Part shown: in pieces, positions 8,974 to 17,616 of the stretch
Layout of the letters: each line of letters opens with the position of its first letter
Position numbering within the stretch: the first letter of the stretch is position 1
Assembly (NCBI RefSeq): GCF_900115055.1
Contig: NZ_FOVD01000003.1
Span: 372,001-436,000 of the forward strand
DNA from: Chryseobacterium oleae
GTDB taxonomy: Bacteria; Bacteroidota; Bacteroidia; Flavobacteriales; Weeksellaceae
Length of the DNA: 64,000 nucleotides
Direction: 5' to 3'
Program-made: the position numbers and the translations under genes
Notes under the pieces: generated by a model
The model's database searches: none
What the model was told of the DNA's origin: nothing
Seen by the model: the letters and a program-made list of their open reading frames with translations, nothing else

Positions 8974-9282
8974 ATGTACACAGAATTAACAGAAGATACC
9001 TTACAAAATATCGTTAACGACAATGAAAAAGTAGTGGTTCAGTACGGTGCCACATGGTGCGGAAACTGCAGAATCATGAAGCCTAAATTCAAAAAATTAG
9101 CCTCAGAAAACGAAGAAATCCCTTTCTTATACGTAGATGCTGAAAAGCTTCCTGAAAGCAGAAAATTAGCTACTGTAGATAACCTTCCCACTTTCGCAGT
9201 TTTCAAAAACGGAGAATTGGTGAACCAGGTACAGAGCAACCAGGCGGAAAGTTTAATTAACCTTTTTAACGAATTACAATAA
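8974..9282 (+). CDS. Thioredoxin family protein
   Basis: A 102-residue thioredoxin fold with the active site W28-C29-G30-N31-C32 in GATWCGNCRIMKP and the cis-proline segment NLPTFAVFKNG. The atypical CGNC dipeptide (CGPC in classic thioredoxins) sets its redox potential apart. It has no signal peptide, so it acts in the cytoplasm and is probably the electron donor to the peroxiredoxin upstream. Its stop overlaps the ATG of the next gene (TAATG), which implies coupled translation with the DUF6952 protein. Confidence 0.9.
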   Translation: MYTELTEDTLQNIVNDNEKVVVQYGATWCGNCRIMKPKFKKLASENEEIPFLYVDAEKLPESRKLATVDNLPTFAVFKNGELVNQVQSNQAESLINLFNELQ

Positions 9283-9530
9283 TGAAATTACCCGTAATCA
9301 GACAGTTTTATCAGAACCAGACTCCTGAGAATCTTGAAAAAACGTTAGAGGTTTTAGAAAGCTTCTGCGAATTCAGAGGAACCAGTGAAGAAGATATGAA
9401 CGTAGCAGGAGAACTGATCACCAATATCTGTGGTGCTTTGGAAGTACACGCCAGCGTTCAGAACGGAATGAGCGAGAAAGACGCTTTAAATTCTTTTGCA
9501 CAGAAGGTCTTAGGATCTATTGATAAGTAG
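9282..9530 (+). CDS. DUF6952-type small protein
   Basis: An 82-residue acidic, probably all-helical cytoplasmic protein (MKLPVIRQF start, then EKTLEVLESFCEF). It matches in size, start and context the small proteins annotated as DUF6952 that follow the peroxiredoxin/thioredoxin pair in Flavobacteriia. Its function is unknown; the conserved linkage suggests an accessory role in peroxide defence. It has two cysteines (FCEF and NICGALEV). It starts inside the thioredoxin stop codon. Confidence 0.7.
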   Translation: MKLPVIRQFYQNQTPENLEKTLEVLESFCEFRGTSEEDMNVAGELITNICGALEVHASVQNGMSEKDALNSFAQKVLGSIDK

Positions 9531-9558
9531 TTTTTTTCTTTATTTAATCATTTAAGAT

Positions 9559-9672
9559 TTAATAATTAAAAGATTCAAACACAATACTACTGAGGTTTTC
9601 CTCGATACTATATTTTCTCCATTCTTTAATTTCATTGATAATACGTGCTTCAAAGCTTCTGTAATATGCCAT
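9559..9672 (-). pseudogene. Short orphan reading frame, possible gene remnant
   Basis: A 37-codon minus-strand frame (MAYYRSFEARIINEIKEW at the N-terminus, ending in FNY) lies downstream of the DUF6952 gene. Its composition looks like real protein (amphipathic helix, few rare codons), but the frame is closed by a stop just upstream of the ATG and has no clear promoter. It could be a decayed gene end or a genuine micro-protein; I do not recognise it. Confidence 0.3.
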
Positions 9673-9718
9673 TGCTGATGCGGTTGCCGTTGTTTATATA
9701 GATTAAAGAATCCTATTA

Positions 9719-9747
9719 AAAATCCCGGTGAATATCATCAGGATTTT
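9719..9747 (+). terminator. Terminator downstream of the thioredoxin/DUF6952 genes
   Basis: AATCCCGGTGA, a short loop and TCATCAGGATT followed by TTTTTT. Confidence 0.55.
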
Positions 9748-9879
9748 TTGGGTTCAAATGTTTTATTAAAACACTAATGACACTAATTTTTTGCACTAAT
9801 AACACGAATGCTCTACCCTTTAAATTGTGATATTTGTGATTGAAAATTGAAAGATTGAAGCATTAAAAGATTTAAAGAT

Positions 9880-9920
9880 TATAAATAAAAAAATCCTGAT
9901 GAAATAGATCACCAGGATTA
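9880..9920 (-). terminator. Terminator of the Bax-inhibitor gene
   Basis: On the minus strand AATCCTG at 9919-9913 pairs with CAGGATT at 9898-9892 and is followed by a run of T. Confidence 0.7.
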
Positions 9921-9983
9921 TATATTGAAGTTAGAACAATGTTTTAAAACTCATCATTCATCACTTAAAACTCATCACTAAAT

Positions 9984-10673
9984 TTAGCTTCTTCTGCTCA
10001 TCAGGATTCTAAGAATATACCAGAACAACAGCATAATAGAGGCAAAAAGCTGTAAAGAAGCTCCCACATACTGTCCCGTAGTATATACATTTTTAAGCTT
10101 ACTGGTTTCATACAGAATACTTGCAGAAGCCAGCACCATCATTCCTACCGAGAACCATAACCCTAGGTTGAATCCGAAAATAGCTCCTGCTACAATCAAG
10201 CCAATCGAAAGAAAACCTCCGATAATGATGATATTTCTTAAGAATGAAAAATCTCTCTTAGATGTAAATGCGATCAGTGAAAGTCCTGCAAACATTGCAA
10301 TCGTAAGCATGGCAGCCTGGAAAATAATATTTCCGCCACCCTGCATTCCTGCAGCGATATAAAGCATCGGCATAAAAATCAACGCTTCCAGAATGATATA
10401 AAATCCTAATCCGAAATACTGCGTCGATCTGCTTTGTGAAAGCGACCATTTGGAAGCCAGCATAGAAGCCAGCCAGAAAACTCCAATGATCAGCAACCAT
10501 GTATATTTCTGCCCGAACATCATCGCAATGATTTCTACCGGAACCGTTTTCAGTAAAATAGTTTCAACCCCGATAAACGCAAGGATTGATAAAGCAACAT
10601 GTAAGTACGTTTTTCTGTAAAAAGCCGCCTTTTCCACATCCGAGGAATGAGCAACTAAAACATCTGTCATCAT
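9984..10673 (-). CDS. Bax inhibitor-1/YccA family membrane protein
   Basis: A 229-residue inner-membrane protein with about seven hydrophobic segments. The family pattern of an N-terminal soluble tail (SSDVEKAAFYRKTYLHVA) leading into TM1 is present, as is the ALIFMPMLYIAAG and FTSKRDFSFL region. The C-terminal block ILYETSKLKN matches the family's acidic pore segment. Bacterial members are pH-sensitive calcium-leak or proteostasis-related proteins; the exact role here is unknown. It lies 25 bases downstream of an exported protein gene, and the two may share a transcript. Confidence 0.9.
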   Translation of the reverse strand: MMTDVLVAHSSDVEKAAFYRKTYLHVALSILAFIGVETILLKTVPVEIIAMMFGQKYTWLLIIGVFWLASMLASKWSLSQSRSTQYFGLGFYIILEALIFMPMLYIAAGMQGGGNIIFQAAMLTIAMFAGLSLIAFTSKRDFSFLRNIIIIGGFLSIGLIVAGAIFGFNLGLWFSVGMMVLASASILYETSKLKNVYTTGQYVGASLQLFASIMLLFWYILRILMSRRS

Positions 10674-10698
10674 AGTTATTTTTTATTTGAATATTAAA

Positions 10699-11142
10699 TT
10701 ATTTATCTTTCTTCGCAGGCATCACTCCAAGAATCTTTCCATCCTCTTCAAATACAGCCATAATCACCTCTTTTGAAGAAGACTCTCCGGCGTATTTATA
10801 ATTGATACTTGGCAAGCTGGATCCATCCATTAATTTATGGTAACCCGTTTTTAAAATTTCAAGCTTCTTGTTCACATCAAAGCCTTCCTTCACCTTTTTC
10901 AGAACATCATCCGTTACGATTTCTTTCACTTTCTCTGAAAGAAGTGCATCAATTGCCGGTCGGTCCGAAGATTTAAGTGCTTCAACAAACTTGAGGAAAT
11001 TGTCATTATACAGATTAATTTTCTCTTTGCTTAGCTGTGCAGGCACCTCTTTCTGAGCCTTCTCAACCTTTACTCCGGTCACTTTCTGAGCAAACATCAA
11101 CTGTGCCGCAAGCAATGTAAGTCCTAAAAATATTGTCTTCAT
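10699..11142 (-). CDS. Exported hypothetical protein
   Basis: A 147-residue protein with a signal peptide (MKTIFLGLTLLAAQLMFAQ) and a predicted periplasmic helical domain rich in Lys and Glu. DRPAIDALLSEKVKEIVT and ILKTGYHKLMDGSSLP suggest a small cystatin/NTF2-like fold, but I cannot assign a family. It is probably co-transcribed with the Bax-inhibitor-like gene downstream. Confidence 0.6.
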   Translation of the reverse strand: MKTIFLGLTLLAAQLMFAQKVTGVKVEKAQKEVPAQLSKEKINLYNDNFLKFVEALKSSDRPAIDALLSEKVKEIVTDDVLKKVKEGFDVNKKLEILKTGYHKLMDGSSLPSINYKYAGESSSKEVIMAVFEEDGKILGVMPAKKDK

Positions 11143-11187
11143 AATAATTTTTGTATTTGATGAAATAAGTGAGTTAAGATACGAAAA

Positions 11188-12222
11188 TCAGACCACTTCC
11201 AAAAATTTCATCGTATCTACATTATCGGCATAGGTATCCAGAGCCGGATGCTGAGCCTCACCAAAAGGAATGGAATCCAATCCAAGCTCTTCTTTAGCTA
11301 CGATACACTGGATATCTCCTTCATTTTCAGCAAGGAAACTTTTCACTTCATCAAGAGACGAATATCGGCTGAAATTGATCACAGAAAGCGGACTGAAGAG
11401 TTTATCATCCTCTTTCAGCATCACAAAATTATTATCCCAGAACAAATCACGGTTTAGAAGGTAAACCGCTCTGTTATAATCGTAATTGTTGGCATATTTA
11501 TGATGATTGATGATATCCTGGAATCCAGTAAAACTTTCAAACAGTCTGTCGATCACAAAATCCTCCGGAATAAAAATCCTCGTCACATTTCTGCATCCAA
11601 GCCCGAAATATCTGAAAATATCTTCGGCCAGAAGCTGAAGTTCTTCAGGAGTCTCATCTCCCTTTAAAACCGCCGCAGAAGTTCTGTTTTTTCTGATGAT
11701 GCTCAAATGATCTTTAAAATAATATTCAAGATATCTGGCTGTATTGTTGCTTCCTGTCGCAATCACCGCATCGAAATTCTCGAGTCTTTCAACAAATTCA
11801 AACGGAACGGCACCACCCGAAAACTCATTCCATTTTTCTAACAGGAACGGAACCATTCTTTTATCCTTTGAAGATAATTTGATTAATGGAATATGACCGC
11901 TTACAACCACAGATATTACATCGTGAAGGCCAACCAGAGGAATATTTCCGGCCAGTATGAGTCCTACTCTTTTTGAAGCTTTTGAAACGGAATAGTTTCC
12001 GATCCAGTTATTTATATTTTCCTGAGTAAGCAGCTGGGTCCACTCATTCAAAGCAAACTTTTGGTTTTCCATGGTGAACCACGGATTTTCTATTTCGGAT
12101 CTTTTCAGCAGTGATTCAAACTCATTATCATGATCATTATAATCCGCAGAATCCTTTGCTAAGAACTCTTTTATGTACTCGCTTAACTTAATAAGTCCTA
12201 AAACTTGATTTTCGATATTCAT
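11188..12222 (-). CDS. LuxC-type acyl-CoA reductase
   Basis: A 344-residue aldehyde-dehydrogenase-superfamily protein. AGNIPLVGLHDV (residues 91-102), IATGSNNTARY (154-164) and the catalytic-cysteine motif GLGCRNV (C210) are characteristic of LuxC/acyl-CoA reductases, which reduce fatty acyl-CoA or acyl-ACP to aldehyde with NADPH. It is shorter than luminous-bacteria LuxC (about 480 residues). Its physiological product is unknown; lipid or aryl polyene type metabolism is possible. It is divergent from the ferredoxin gene and shares a 60-base promoter region with it, an arrangement that recurs in Flavobacteriia. Confidence 0.85.
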   Translation of the reverse strand: MNIENQVLGLIKLSEYIKEFLAKDSADYNDHDNEFESLLKRSEIENPWFTMENQKFALNEWTQLLTQENINNWIGNYSVSKASKRVGLILAGNIPLVGLHDVISVVVSGHIPLIKLSSKDKRMVPFLLEKWNEFSGGAVPFEFVERLENFDAVIATGSNNTARYLEYYFKDHLSIIRKNRTSAAVLKGDETPEELQLLAEDIFRYFGLGCRNVTRIFIPEDFVIDRLFESFTGFQDIINHHKYANNYDYNRAVYLLNRDLFWDNNFVMLKEDDKLFSPLSVINFSRYSSLDEVKSFLAENEGDIQCIVAKEELGLDSIPFGEAQHPALDTYADNVDTMKFLEVV

Positions 12223-12250
12223 AATTACTTTTAAATTGGGGAATATTTTG

Positions 12251-12258
12251 TAATTTTG
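12251..12258 (+). promoter_or_regulatory. Promoter -7 box for the ferredoxin gene
   Basis: TAATTTTG, an exact consensus match, 23 bases before the ATG at 12282. Confidence 0.6.
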
Positions 12259-12260
12259 TG

Positions 12261-12268
12261 CAAATTTA
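12261..12268 (-). promoter_or_regulatory. Promoter -7 box for the acyl-CoA reductase gene
   Basis: TAAATTTG on the minus strand, exact consensus, only 2 bases from the opposing ferredoxin box. The two promoters overlap face to face. Confidence 0.55.
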
Positions 12269-12281
12269 AAAAAAATTAGCG

Positions 12282-12632
12282 ATGGCTATTAAAATAACTG
12301 ATGAATGCATTAATTGTGGTGCCTGTGAACCGGAATGCCCAAATAATGCCATATATGAAGGGGCCGTAGACTGGAAAGCTTCTGAAGGTACTGCTCTTGC
12401 AGGTACTGTAACCTTGCCGTCAGGACTTACTGTAGACGCAGATTCGCCGCAGGAACCTGTGAGTGATGATGTATATTTCATTGTAACCGATAAATGTACG
12501 GAATGTAAAGGATTCCACGAAGAACCTCAGTGTGCAGCGGTATGCCCGGTAGATTGTTGTGTCCCTGATGAAGACCACGTAGAATCTGATGAAGCGCTGC
12601 TTAATAAAAAAGCGTTCTTACACGGTGAATAA
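12282..12632 (+). CDS. 4Fe-4S dicluster ferredoxin
   Basis: A 116-residue ferredoxin with two cluster motifs. The first is CINCGACEPECP (residues 10-21). The second is CTECKGFHEEPQC followed by CPVDCC near residues 72-93. The wide spacing in the second motif and the intervening acidic loop resemble the Chromatium/Allochromatium-type 2[4Fe-4S] ferredoxins. It is a low-potential cytoplasmic electron carrier. It is transcribed away from the acyl-CoA reductase and terminated right after the gene. Confidence 0.93.
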   Translation: MAIKITDECINCGACEPECPNNAIYEGAVDWKASEGTALAGTVTLPSGLTVDADSPQEPVSDDVYFIVTDKCTECKGFHEEPQCAAVCPVDCCVPDEDHVESDEALLNKKAFLHGE

Positions 12633-12640
12633 TAAAGGCT

Positions 12641-12667
12641 CCGTCTCAGCGTTGAGGCGGTTTTTTT
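12641..12667 (+). terminator. Ferredoxin terminator
   Basis: CCGTCTCA, loop GCGT, TGAGGCGG, then TTTTTTT. Confidence 0.8.
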
Positions 12668-12753
12668 AACTACAAATCTCAAAGAATCTAGTAAAATATC
12701 AATAACAAAACCGCAAGTCCGTAAAATTCTTGCACAACCAAAAAAGTAAAAAT

Positions 12754-13818
12754 ATGAGCAAAAAGCACAACTTCAGCGCAGGGCCATGCATCTTACCTCA
12801 GGAGGTATTCGAAAAATCAGCAGAAGCTATTTTAGATTTTAACGGTATTGGATTGTCTCTTCTTGAAATTTCGCACAGAAGTAAGGATTTCGTTGCCGTA
12901 ATGGACGAAGCGCGTGCCATTGTGAAAAGACTGATGAACCTTGGCGATGATTATGAAGTACTTTATTTAGGAGGCGGTGCAAGCCTGCAGTTTGCGATGG
13001 TTCCTTACAACCTGTTGAAAATAGGCGGAAAAGCTGCTTACACCGATACGGGAACATGGGCGGCAGGTGCTGTGAAAGAAGCTAAAAAACTAGGAACTGT
13101 GGATGTGGTAGGTTCTTCCAAAGAAGAAAACTACTCGTTCATCCCTAAAGATTATACAGTAGGTTCAGAATATGATTATTTCCACTGTACCTCAAACAAT
13201 ACCATCTACGGAACTCAGATGAAATCTTTCCCGGAAGTGGATACACTGATGGTTTGCGATATGAGTTCTGATATTTTCTCAAGACAATTAGATTTTTCTA
13301 AATTTGACCTGATCTACGCCGGAGCTCAGAAAAATATGGGACCAGCAGGGGTAACTTTAGTGGTTATCAAAAAAGAAATTCTAGGAAAAACAGGAAGAGA
13401 GAATATGTTGTCTATCCTTGATTATTCTCAGCATATTTCAAAAGAATCTATGTACAATACACCTCCGGTTTTCCCGGTTTACGCCTCTCTTTTGACGTTA
13501 CAGTACCTAGAAAAGAATGGTGGTATTGCAGCAGCGGAAGCAAGAAATGAAGCGAAAGCAAAACTGTTATACGACGAAATTGACAACAATCCTCTTTTTG
13601 AAACGTTCTGTGTAAAAGAAGACCGTTCTCTGATGAATGTTTCTTTTAAACTAATAGACGAGAGCAAAAAAGAAGAATTTGACAATGCATGGAAGGCTGC
13701 TGGAATCAGCGGACTGAACGGACACAGAAGTCTTGGCGGATACAGAGCAAGTTTATACAACGCTTTACCTATTGAAAGTGTGCAGGTTCTGGTAGACGTG
13801 ATGAGATCAATTAAATAA
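12754..13818 (+). CDS. serC: Phosphoserine aminotransferase
   Basis: A 354-residue class V aminotransferase. The start KHNFSAGPCILPQEVFEKS is the SerC signature, GGGASLQFAM and the YAGAQKNMGPAG block (PLP lysine in AQKN) are conserved, and GHRSLGGYRASLYNA closes the C-terminus. It converts 3-phosphohydroxypyruvate to phosphoserine in serine synthesis (and also acts in pyridoxal phosphate synthesis). The ATG at 12754 was chosen because the family starts here; the upstream TTG at 12730 adds non-conserved residues. The gene precedes serA and DUF1015 on the same strand. Confidence 0.96.
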   Translation: MSKKHNFSAGPCILPQEVFEKSAEAILDFNGIGLSLLEISHRSKDFVAVMDEARAIVKRLMNLGDDYEVLYLGGGASLQFAMVPYNLLKIGGKAAYTDTGTWAAGAVKEAKKLGTVDVVGSSKEENYSFIPKDYTVGSEYDYFHCTSNNTIYGTQMKSFPEVDTLMVCDMSSDIFSRQLDFSKFDLIYAGAQKNMGPAGVTLVVIKKEILGKTGRENMLSILDYSQHISKESMYNTPPVFPVYASLLTLQYLEKNGGIAAAEARNEAKAKLLYDEIDNNPLFETFCVKEDRSLMNVSFKLIDESKKEEFDNAWKAAGISGLNGHRSLGGYRASLYNALPIESVQVLVDVMRSIK

Positions 13819-13942
13819 TTTAAGCTTAAAAAAATTCAAAGATTGAAAGATTTAGAGCAGTTAATAAAAATTTATTAATTTGCGCCCCGATTTAATAATG
13901 ATTAAACAGCTGAATTTTTCAATCTTTAAATCTAAATAACAC

Positions 13943-14908
13943 ATGAAAGTTTTAGCAAACGACGGAATCTCAAAAACAGGAGAACTGGCCCTTACAGAAG
14001 CAGGATTTGAAGTCCTGCCCAACAGAGTGGCTCAGGATCACGTGATCAATTTCATTAATGAAAATAACGTGGATATTCTTTTGGTAAGAAGCGCGACGAA
14101 AGTAAGACAGGACATGATCGATGCATGCCCAAGCCTAAAAATCATAGGACGCGGAGGTATCGGAATGGATAATATTGACGTAGATTATGCTAAAAGCAAA
14201 GGGATCAAAGTGATCAACACGCCTACAGCATCTTCGAAATCAGTAGCTGAACTTGTTTTCGGACACTTTTTCGCACTGGCAAGATTCCTTCACGAATCGA
14301 ACCGGCTAATGCCATTGGAAGGGGAAACTCATTTCAATGCCATGAAAAAGTCATTCAGTAAAGCATATGAACTTTCAGGAAAAACACTTGGAGTAATCGG
14401 CTTTGGAAGTATAGGTCAGGAAGTGGTGAAAATGGGAATTGCATTAGGAATGAAAATCAAAGTATTGACAAAAAACCCGAAGACAAAAGTTCTTACCCTG
14501 GACTTTTTCGACGGACAGAGTCTGAATTTTGAAATTACTTCCACCAATGATATGGATGCTTTCCTTAAAGACACAGACTTCATCAGCATCAATACCCCAA
14601 AAACGAGTGAATATATCATAGACACGCCTCAGTTTGAAAAAATGAAAGACGGCGTCTACATCGTGAATACTGCAAGAGGCGGTGTCATCAATGAAGTAAC
14701 CCTTCTGGATTTCATCGAATCTGAAAAAGTGGCGGGAGCGGCACTGGACGTTTTTGAAAACGAGCCAAGTCCGGAACTTCCTCTGTTGATGAACCCTGCG
14801 TTATCCCTTTCTCCTCACGTAGGAGGAAACACAGTGGATGCTCAGGAAAAAATCGGCGCAGAACTTGCAGAACAAATTATTAAGCTACAAAAAGAAACCA
14901 TAAGATAA
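13943..14908 (+). CDS. serA: D-3-phosphoglycerate dehydrogenase, short (ACT-less) type
   Basis: A 321-residue D-2-hydroxyacid dehydrogenase. The NAD loop is GVIGFGSIGQEV, the substrate arginine R245 lies in NTARGGVINE, and the catalytic histidine H292 lies in SPHVGGNT. No ACT regulatory domain follows, so feedback inhibition by serine through ACT is not expected. The neighbour serC makes 3-phosphoglycerate dehydrogenase the likely activity. An inverted AGATTTAAAGATTGAA-like sequence lies in the 124-base serC-serA gap. DUF1015 starts 3 bases downstream. Confidence 0.9.
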   Translation: MKVLANDGISKTGELALTEAGFEVLPNRVAQDHVINFINENNVDILLVRSATKVRQDMIDACPSLKIIGRGGIGMDNIDVDYAKSKGIKVINTPTASSKSVAELVFGHFFALARFLHESNRLMPLEGETHFNAMKKSFSKAYELSGKTLGVIGFGSIGQEVVKMGIALGMKIKVLTKNPKTKVLTLDFFDGQSLNFEITSTNDMDAFLKDTDFISINTPKTSEYIIDTPQFEKMKDGVYIVNTARGGVINEVTLLDFIESEKVAGAALDVFENEPSPELPLLMNPALSLSPHVGGNTVDAQEKIGAELAEQIIKLQKETIR

Positions 14909-14911
14909 AAT

Positions 14912-16156
14912 ATGCCTGTTTTTAAACCTTTCCGTGGAATCAGACCTCATAAAGACTTTGAGAGCACTTTCCCTACACATCCGCTGGACAATTTCACCCA
15001 AGAGGAGATTGCAGAGAAAGCTCAAGTTGAAAATACTTACATCAACATGATTAAACCCTATGTTGTAAGTAAATCCAAAGATATTGACCGGAATTTAAGG
15101 AAGATCCGATCAACGTTCGAAGAGCTTCTGGATGAAAAGAAACTGATCCAGGACAGTTCTGCGTACTATCTTTATGAGCAGATCTACCCCAACAAACAGA
15201 TTTTCAGAGGCTTGCTTGGATTAGCAAGTATTGAAGATTTCTGGAACGGAAAGATCAAAAGGCATGAAAGTACCATTCCTCAGAAAAAGGAAAAACTGGC
15301 CCATTATCTGGAAAAAGTAAGCCTTCAGGCTGAACCGGTGCTTCTTACCTACCCTTCGAATTCCAAGATTGAACTTCTGATGAATCATGAAGAGAAGAAT
15401 GTTCCTATTTTCAACCATATCGATTCTATCGGGATCAGACATAAGATATGGAGAATAGACAACCGTCTGAAACTTCAGCAGTTCAAAGAAGTGATCGATC
15501 AGATCGACTCTTTCTATATTGCTGATGGTCACCACAGGATCGGATCTACCGCTCTGAATGCCAAGCATCACAAAGAGAAAAATAAGAGACACAACGGTAC
15601 GGAAGCCTATAATTTTGTATACAGTTTCATCGTATCCAACCAATCGATCAAGATTCATGATTACAACAGAATCTTAAGTGATCTTAACGGACTTTCTAGT
15701 GAAGAATTTTTAAAGGAACTGGACCAGTACTTCCTGATCCACGAAAAAGGGGAAACATCTTATTTCCCTTCTCAGAAATTCCATATTTCGATGTATCTGG
15801 ATGGCAAGTTCTACTCTCTTCACGTAAAGCATGATCTCCGTTCAAGAGAAATGTCGCTGGATAATCTTGACCATCATCTTTTAGACAAATACATTTTCAA
15901 AAATATCCTTAAAATAGAAAATTCAGACAGCTCTGAGAAGATCTCCTACGCAAAAGGAACTTCAAACCTACAGGGAATTAACTATTTAAAGGAGAAAATA
16001 GACAGTGGCGAAGGAAAAGTCGGTTTCGGAATCTATCCGGTAAGTTTCAACGATATGATTAAAATTTCAGATCTGAAATTAAGCATGCCTCCAAAATGTA
16101 CATTCATCGAGCCAAAATTGGTTACAGCACTGTTAATGTATGATATGAAACCTTAA
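14912..16156 (+). CDS. DUF1015 family protein
   Basis: A 414-residue cytoplasmic protein. The start PVFKPFRGIRP and the central motif FYIADGHHRIGSTALNA (about residues 195-211) are diagnostic of DUF1015. The DGHHR box recalls the nucleotide-binding box of the ParB/sulfiredoxin superfamily, to which free-serine kinases also belong. The gene begins 3 bases after serA, and the serC-serA-DUF1015 order recurs in Bacteroidota. The likely role is therefore in serine/phosphoserine metabolism, perhaps as a serine kinase or phosphotransferase; this last step is inference. Confidence 0.88.
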   Translation: MPVFKPFRGIRPHKDFESTFPTHPLDNFTQEEIAEKAQVENTYINMIKPYVVSKSKDIDRNLRKIRSTFEELLDEKKLIQDSSAYYLYEQIYPNKQIFRGLLGLASIEDFWNGKIKRHESTIPQKKEKLAHYLEKVSLQAEPVLLTYPSNSKIELLMNHEEKNVPIFNHIDSIGIRHKIWRIDNRLKLQQFKEVIDQIDSFYIADGHHRIGSTALNAKHHKEKNKRHNGTEAYNFVYSFIVSNQSIKIHDYNRILSDLNGLSSEEFLKELDQYFLIHEKGETSYFPSQKFHISMYLDGKFYSLHVKHDLRSREMSLDNLDHHLLDKYIFKNILKIENSDSSEKISYAKGTSNLQGINYLKEKIDSGEGKVGFGIYPVSFNDMIKISDLKLSMPPKCTFIEPKLVTALLMYDMKP

Positions 16157-16211
16157 TAAATTACTAATTTTTCCCTACTTTTATAAGCGGAAAAAGAAAG
16201 GTAAATAAAAA

Positions 16212-17615
16212 ATGAAAAAAATCTTCATTATACTTCCACTCTTTTTGAGTGGATTTTTATTTTCTCAAAAAAAGCCCCAGAAAAAACCTTTAAAAAAGGT
16301 GACTACGGCGAAATTCAATTATCACGATGAGTTTAAAAAGATCTCAGACGAGATCATGACCAACGGCGCAGCCTATGAAAATCTAGGAGAACTTACCAAA
16401 GGGATTGGTCCGCGATTCAGTGGGACTTCCGGCTATATGAAAGCAGTGGAATGGGCAGAAAAAAAACTCAAATCCATCGGCATTGAAATGATCTGGAGAA
16501 TGGAAGCTAAAGCTCCGGTCTGGATAAGAGGAAAAGAATCTTTGGAGATAAAAACCGCTAACGGGGATTGGAAAAACATCAGAATGCTGTCTTTCGGAAA
16601 TTCTGAAGGCACAGGCGGAAAAGATCTTACGGGGGAAATTGTTTTAATCAATTCAACTGCCGAACTTAATGCCATGTCCGTGGGGCAACTGAAAGGTAAA
16701 ATAGTGTTCGCTAATCTTCCAATGGATCCAAAGATCATTAATACAAATGATTCTTATCTGGCCACCGCAAAATCCAAATTAATTTCAGCTTCCGTGATTG
16801 CAAAAACAGGAGCAAAGGCTTTAATTATAAGATCGTTAACAACAGCAATGGATGATACACCCCATGCTAAAATGGTGTATTACGAACCTGATGACAAAGT
16901 AAGAATTCCGGCCCTATCCATTGGAGTAAGATCTGCTGACGAATTAGAAAAATTACTGAAAAATCAAAAGGTTACCGCCAAAATAAATATGACTGCACAG
17001 TCAAAAGGCGACACTACCAATCCCAATATTATTGCGGAAATTCAAGGTAAAAAGGATGCTAAAGTGATCGTTTTAGGAGCTCAGTTAGACTCTTGGGATT
17101 TTGGAGAAGGCGCTGTTGATGACGGAACCGGTATTGCACAGTGCATTGAAGTTTTAAGAACATTCAAAGCGCTTGGTATTGAAAATAATCATACGATAAG
17201 AGTTGTTTTTTATGCCAACAGCGAAAACGGAGGCCAGGGACGCGAAATGTATGCAGCCTATGTGAAAAAAAAGGATGAAAAACATGTTTTTGCTTTGGGA
17301 ACAGATGCGGGAGGATATTCACCAAGAGGATTTTCCTTAGATATGCCGCCACAAAGACGAAAGCAGATTTTCGAATGGAAGAATTATTTCCTTCCTTACG
17401 GGATTTATGATTTTGACCAGACTGAAGCTATTCAGGATATATCCCCACTGAAAAAGCTGGATATTCCTTTGGCTGAACTGGTGGTAGATACTCAAAGGTA
17501 CTTTGATTACCATCACTCTGAACAGGATACTTTTGATAAAGTGAACAAAAGAGAACTTCTTTTAGGTGCCGTTGCCATGACACAGCTGATCTTTATGATC
17601 GATAAAAACTGGTAA
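16212..17615 (+). CDS. M28-family peptidase homologue with substituted catalytic residues (probable pseudoenzyme)
   Basis: A 467-residue exported protein (signal peptide MKKIFIILPLFLSGFLFSQ, then a Lys/Pro-rich stretch) with a PA-like insert (about 120-260) and an M28 domain. Where its two downstream paralogues have GGHLDSW it has GAQLDSW (Q291 for the zinc His). Where they have ANEENG it has ANSENG (S337 for the catalytic Glu). The Asp pair in VDDGTG, the Asp in TDAGG and the final HH are kept. An active zinc peptidase is thus unlikely; a binding or regulatory role is inferred. It is first of three tandem copies, 1 base before the next. Confidence 0.88.
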   Translation: MKKIFIILPLFLSGFLFSQKKPQKKPLKKVTTAKFNYHDEFKKISDEIMTNGAAYENLGELTKGIGPRFSGTSGYMKAVEWAEKKLKSIGIEMIWRMEAKAPVWIRGKESLEIKTANGDWKNIRMLSFGNSEGTGGKDLTGEIVLINSTAELNAMSVGQLKGKIVFANLPMDPKIINTNDSYLATAKSKLISASVIAKTGAKALIIRSLTTAMDDTPHAKMVYYEPDDKVRIPALSIGVRSADELEKLLKNQKVTAKINMTAQSKGDTTNPNIIAEIQGKKDAKVIVLGAQLDSWDFGEGAVDDGTGIAQCIEVLRTFKALGIENNHTIRVVFYANSENGGQGREMYAAYVKKKDEKHVFALGTDAGGYSPRGFSLDMPPQRRKQIFEWKNYFLPYGIYDFDQTEAIQDISPLKKLDIPLAELVVDTQRYFDYHHSEQDTFDKVNKRELLLGAVAMTQLIFMIDKNW

Positions 17616-17616
17616 T

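Larger units (their letters stand above)
9531..9983. other. Intergenic spacer between convergent genes
   Basis: It contains the orphan frame at 9559-9672, two terminators facing each other and AT-rich low-complexity sequence, including repeated CACTAAT words at 9773-9803 and repeated AAAGATT words at 9840-9880. I see nothing else. Confidence 0.6.
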
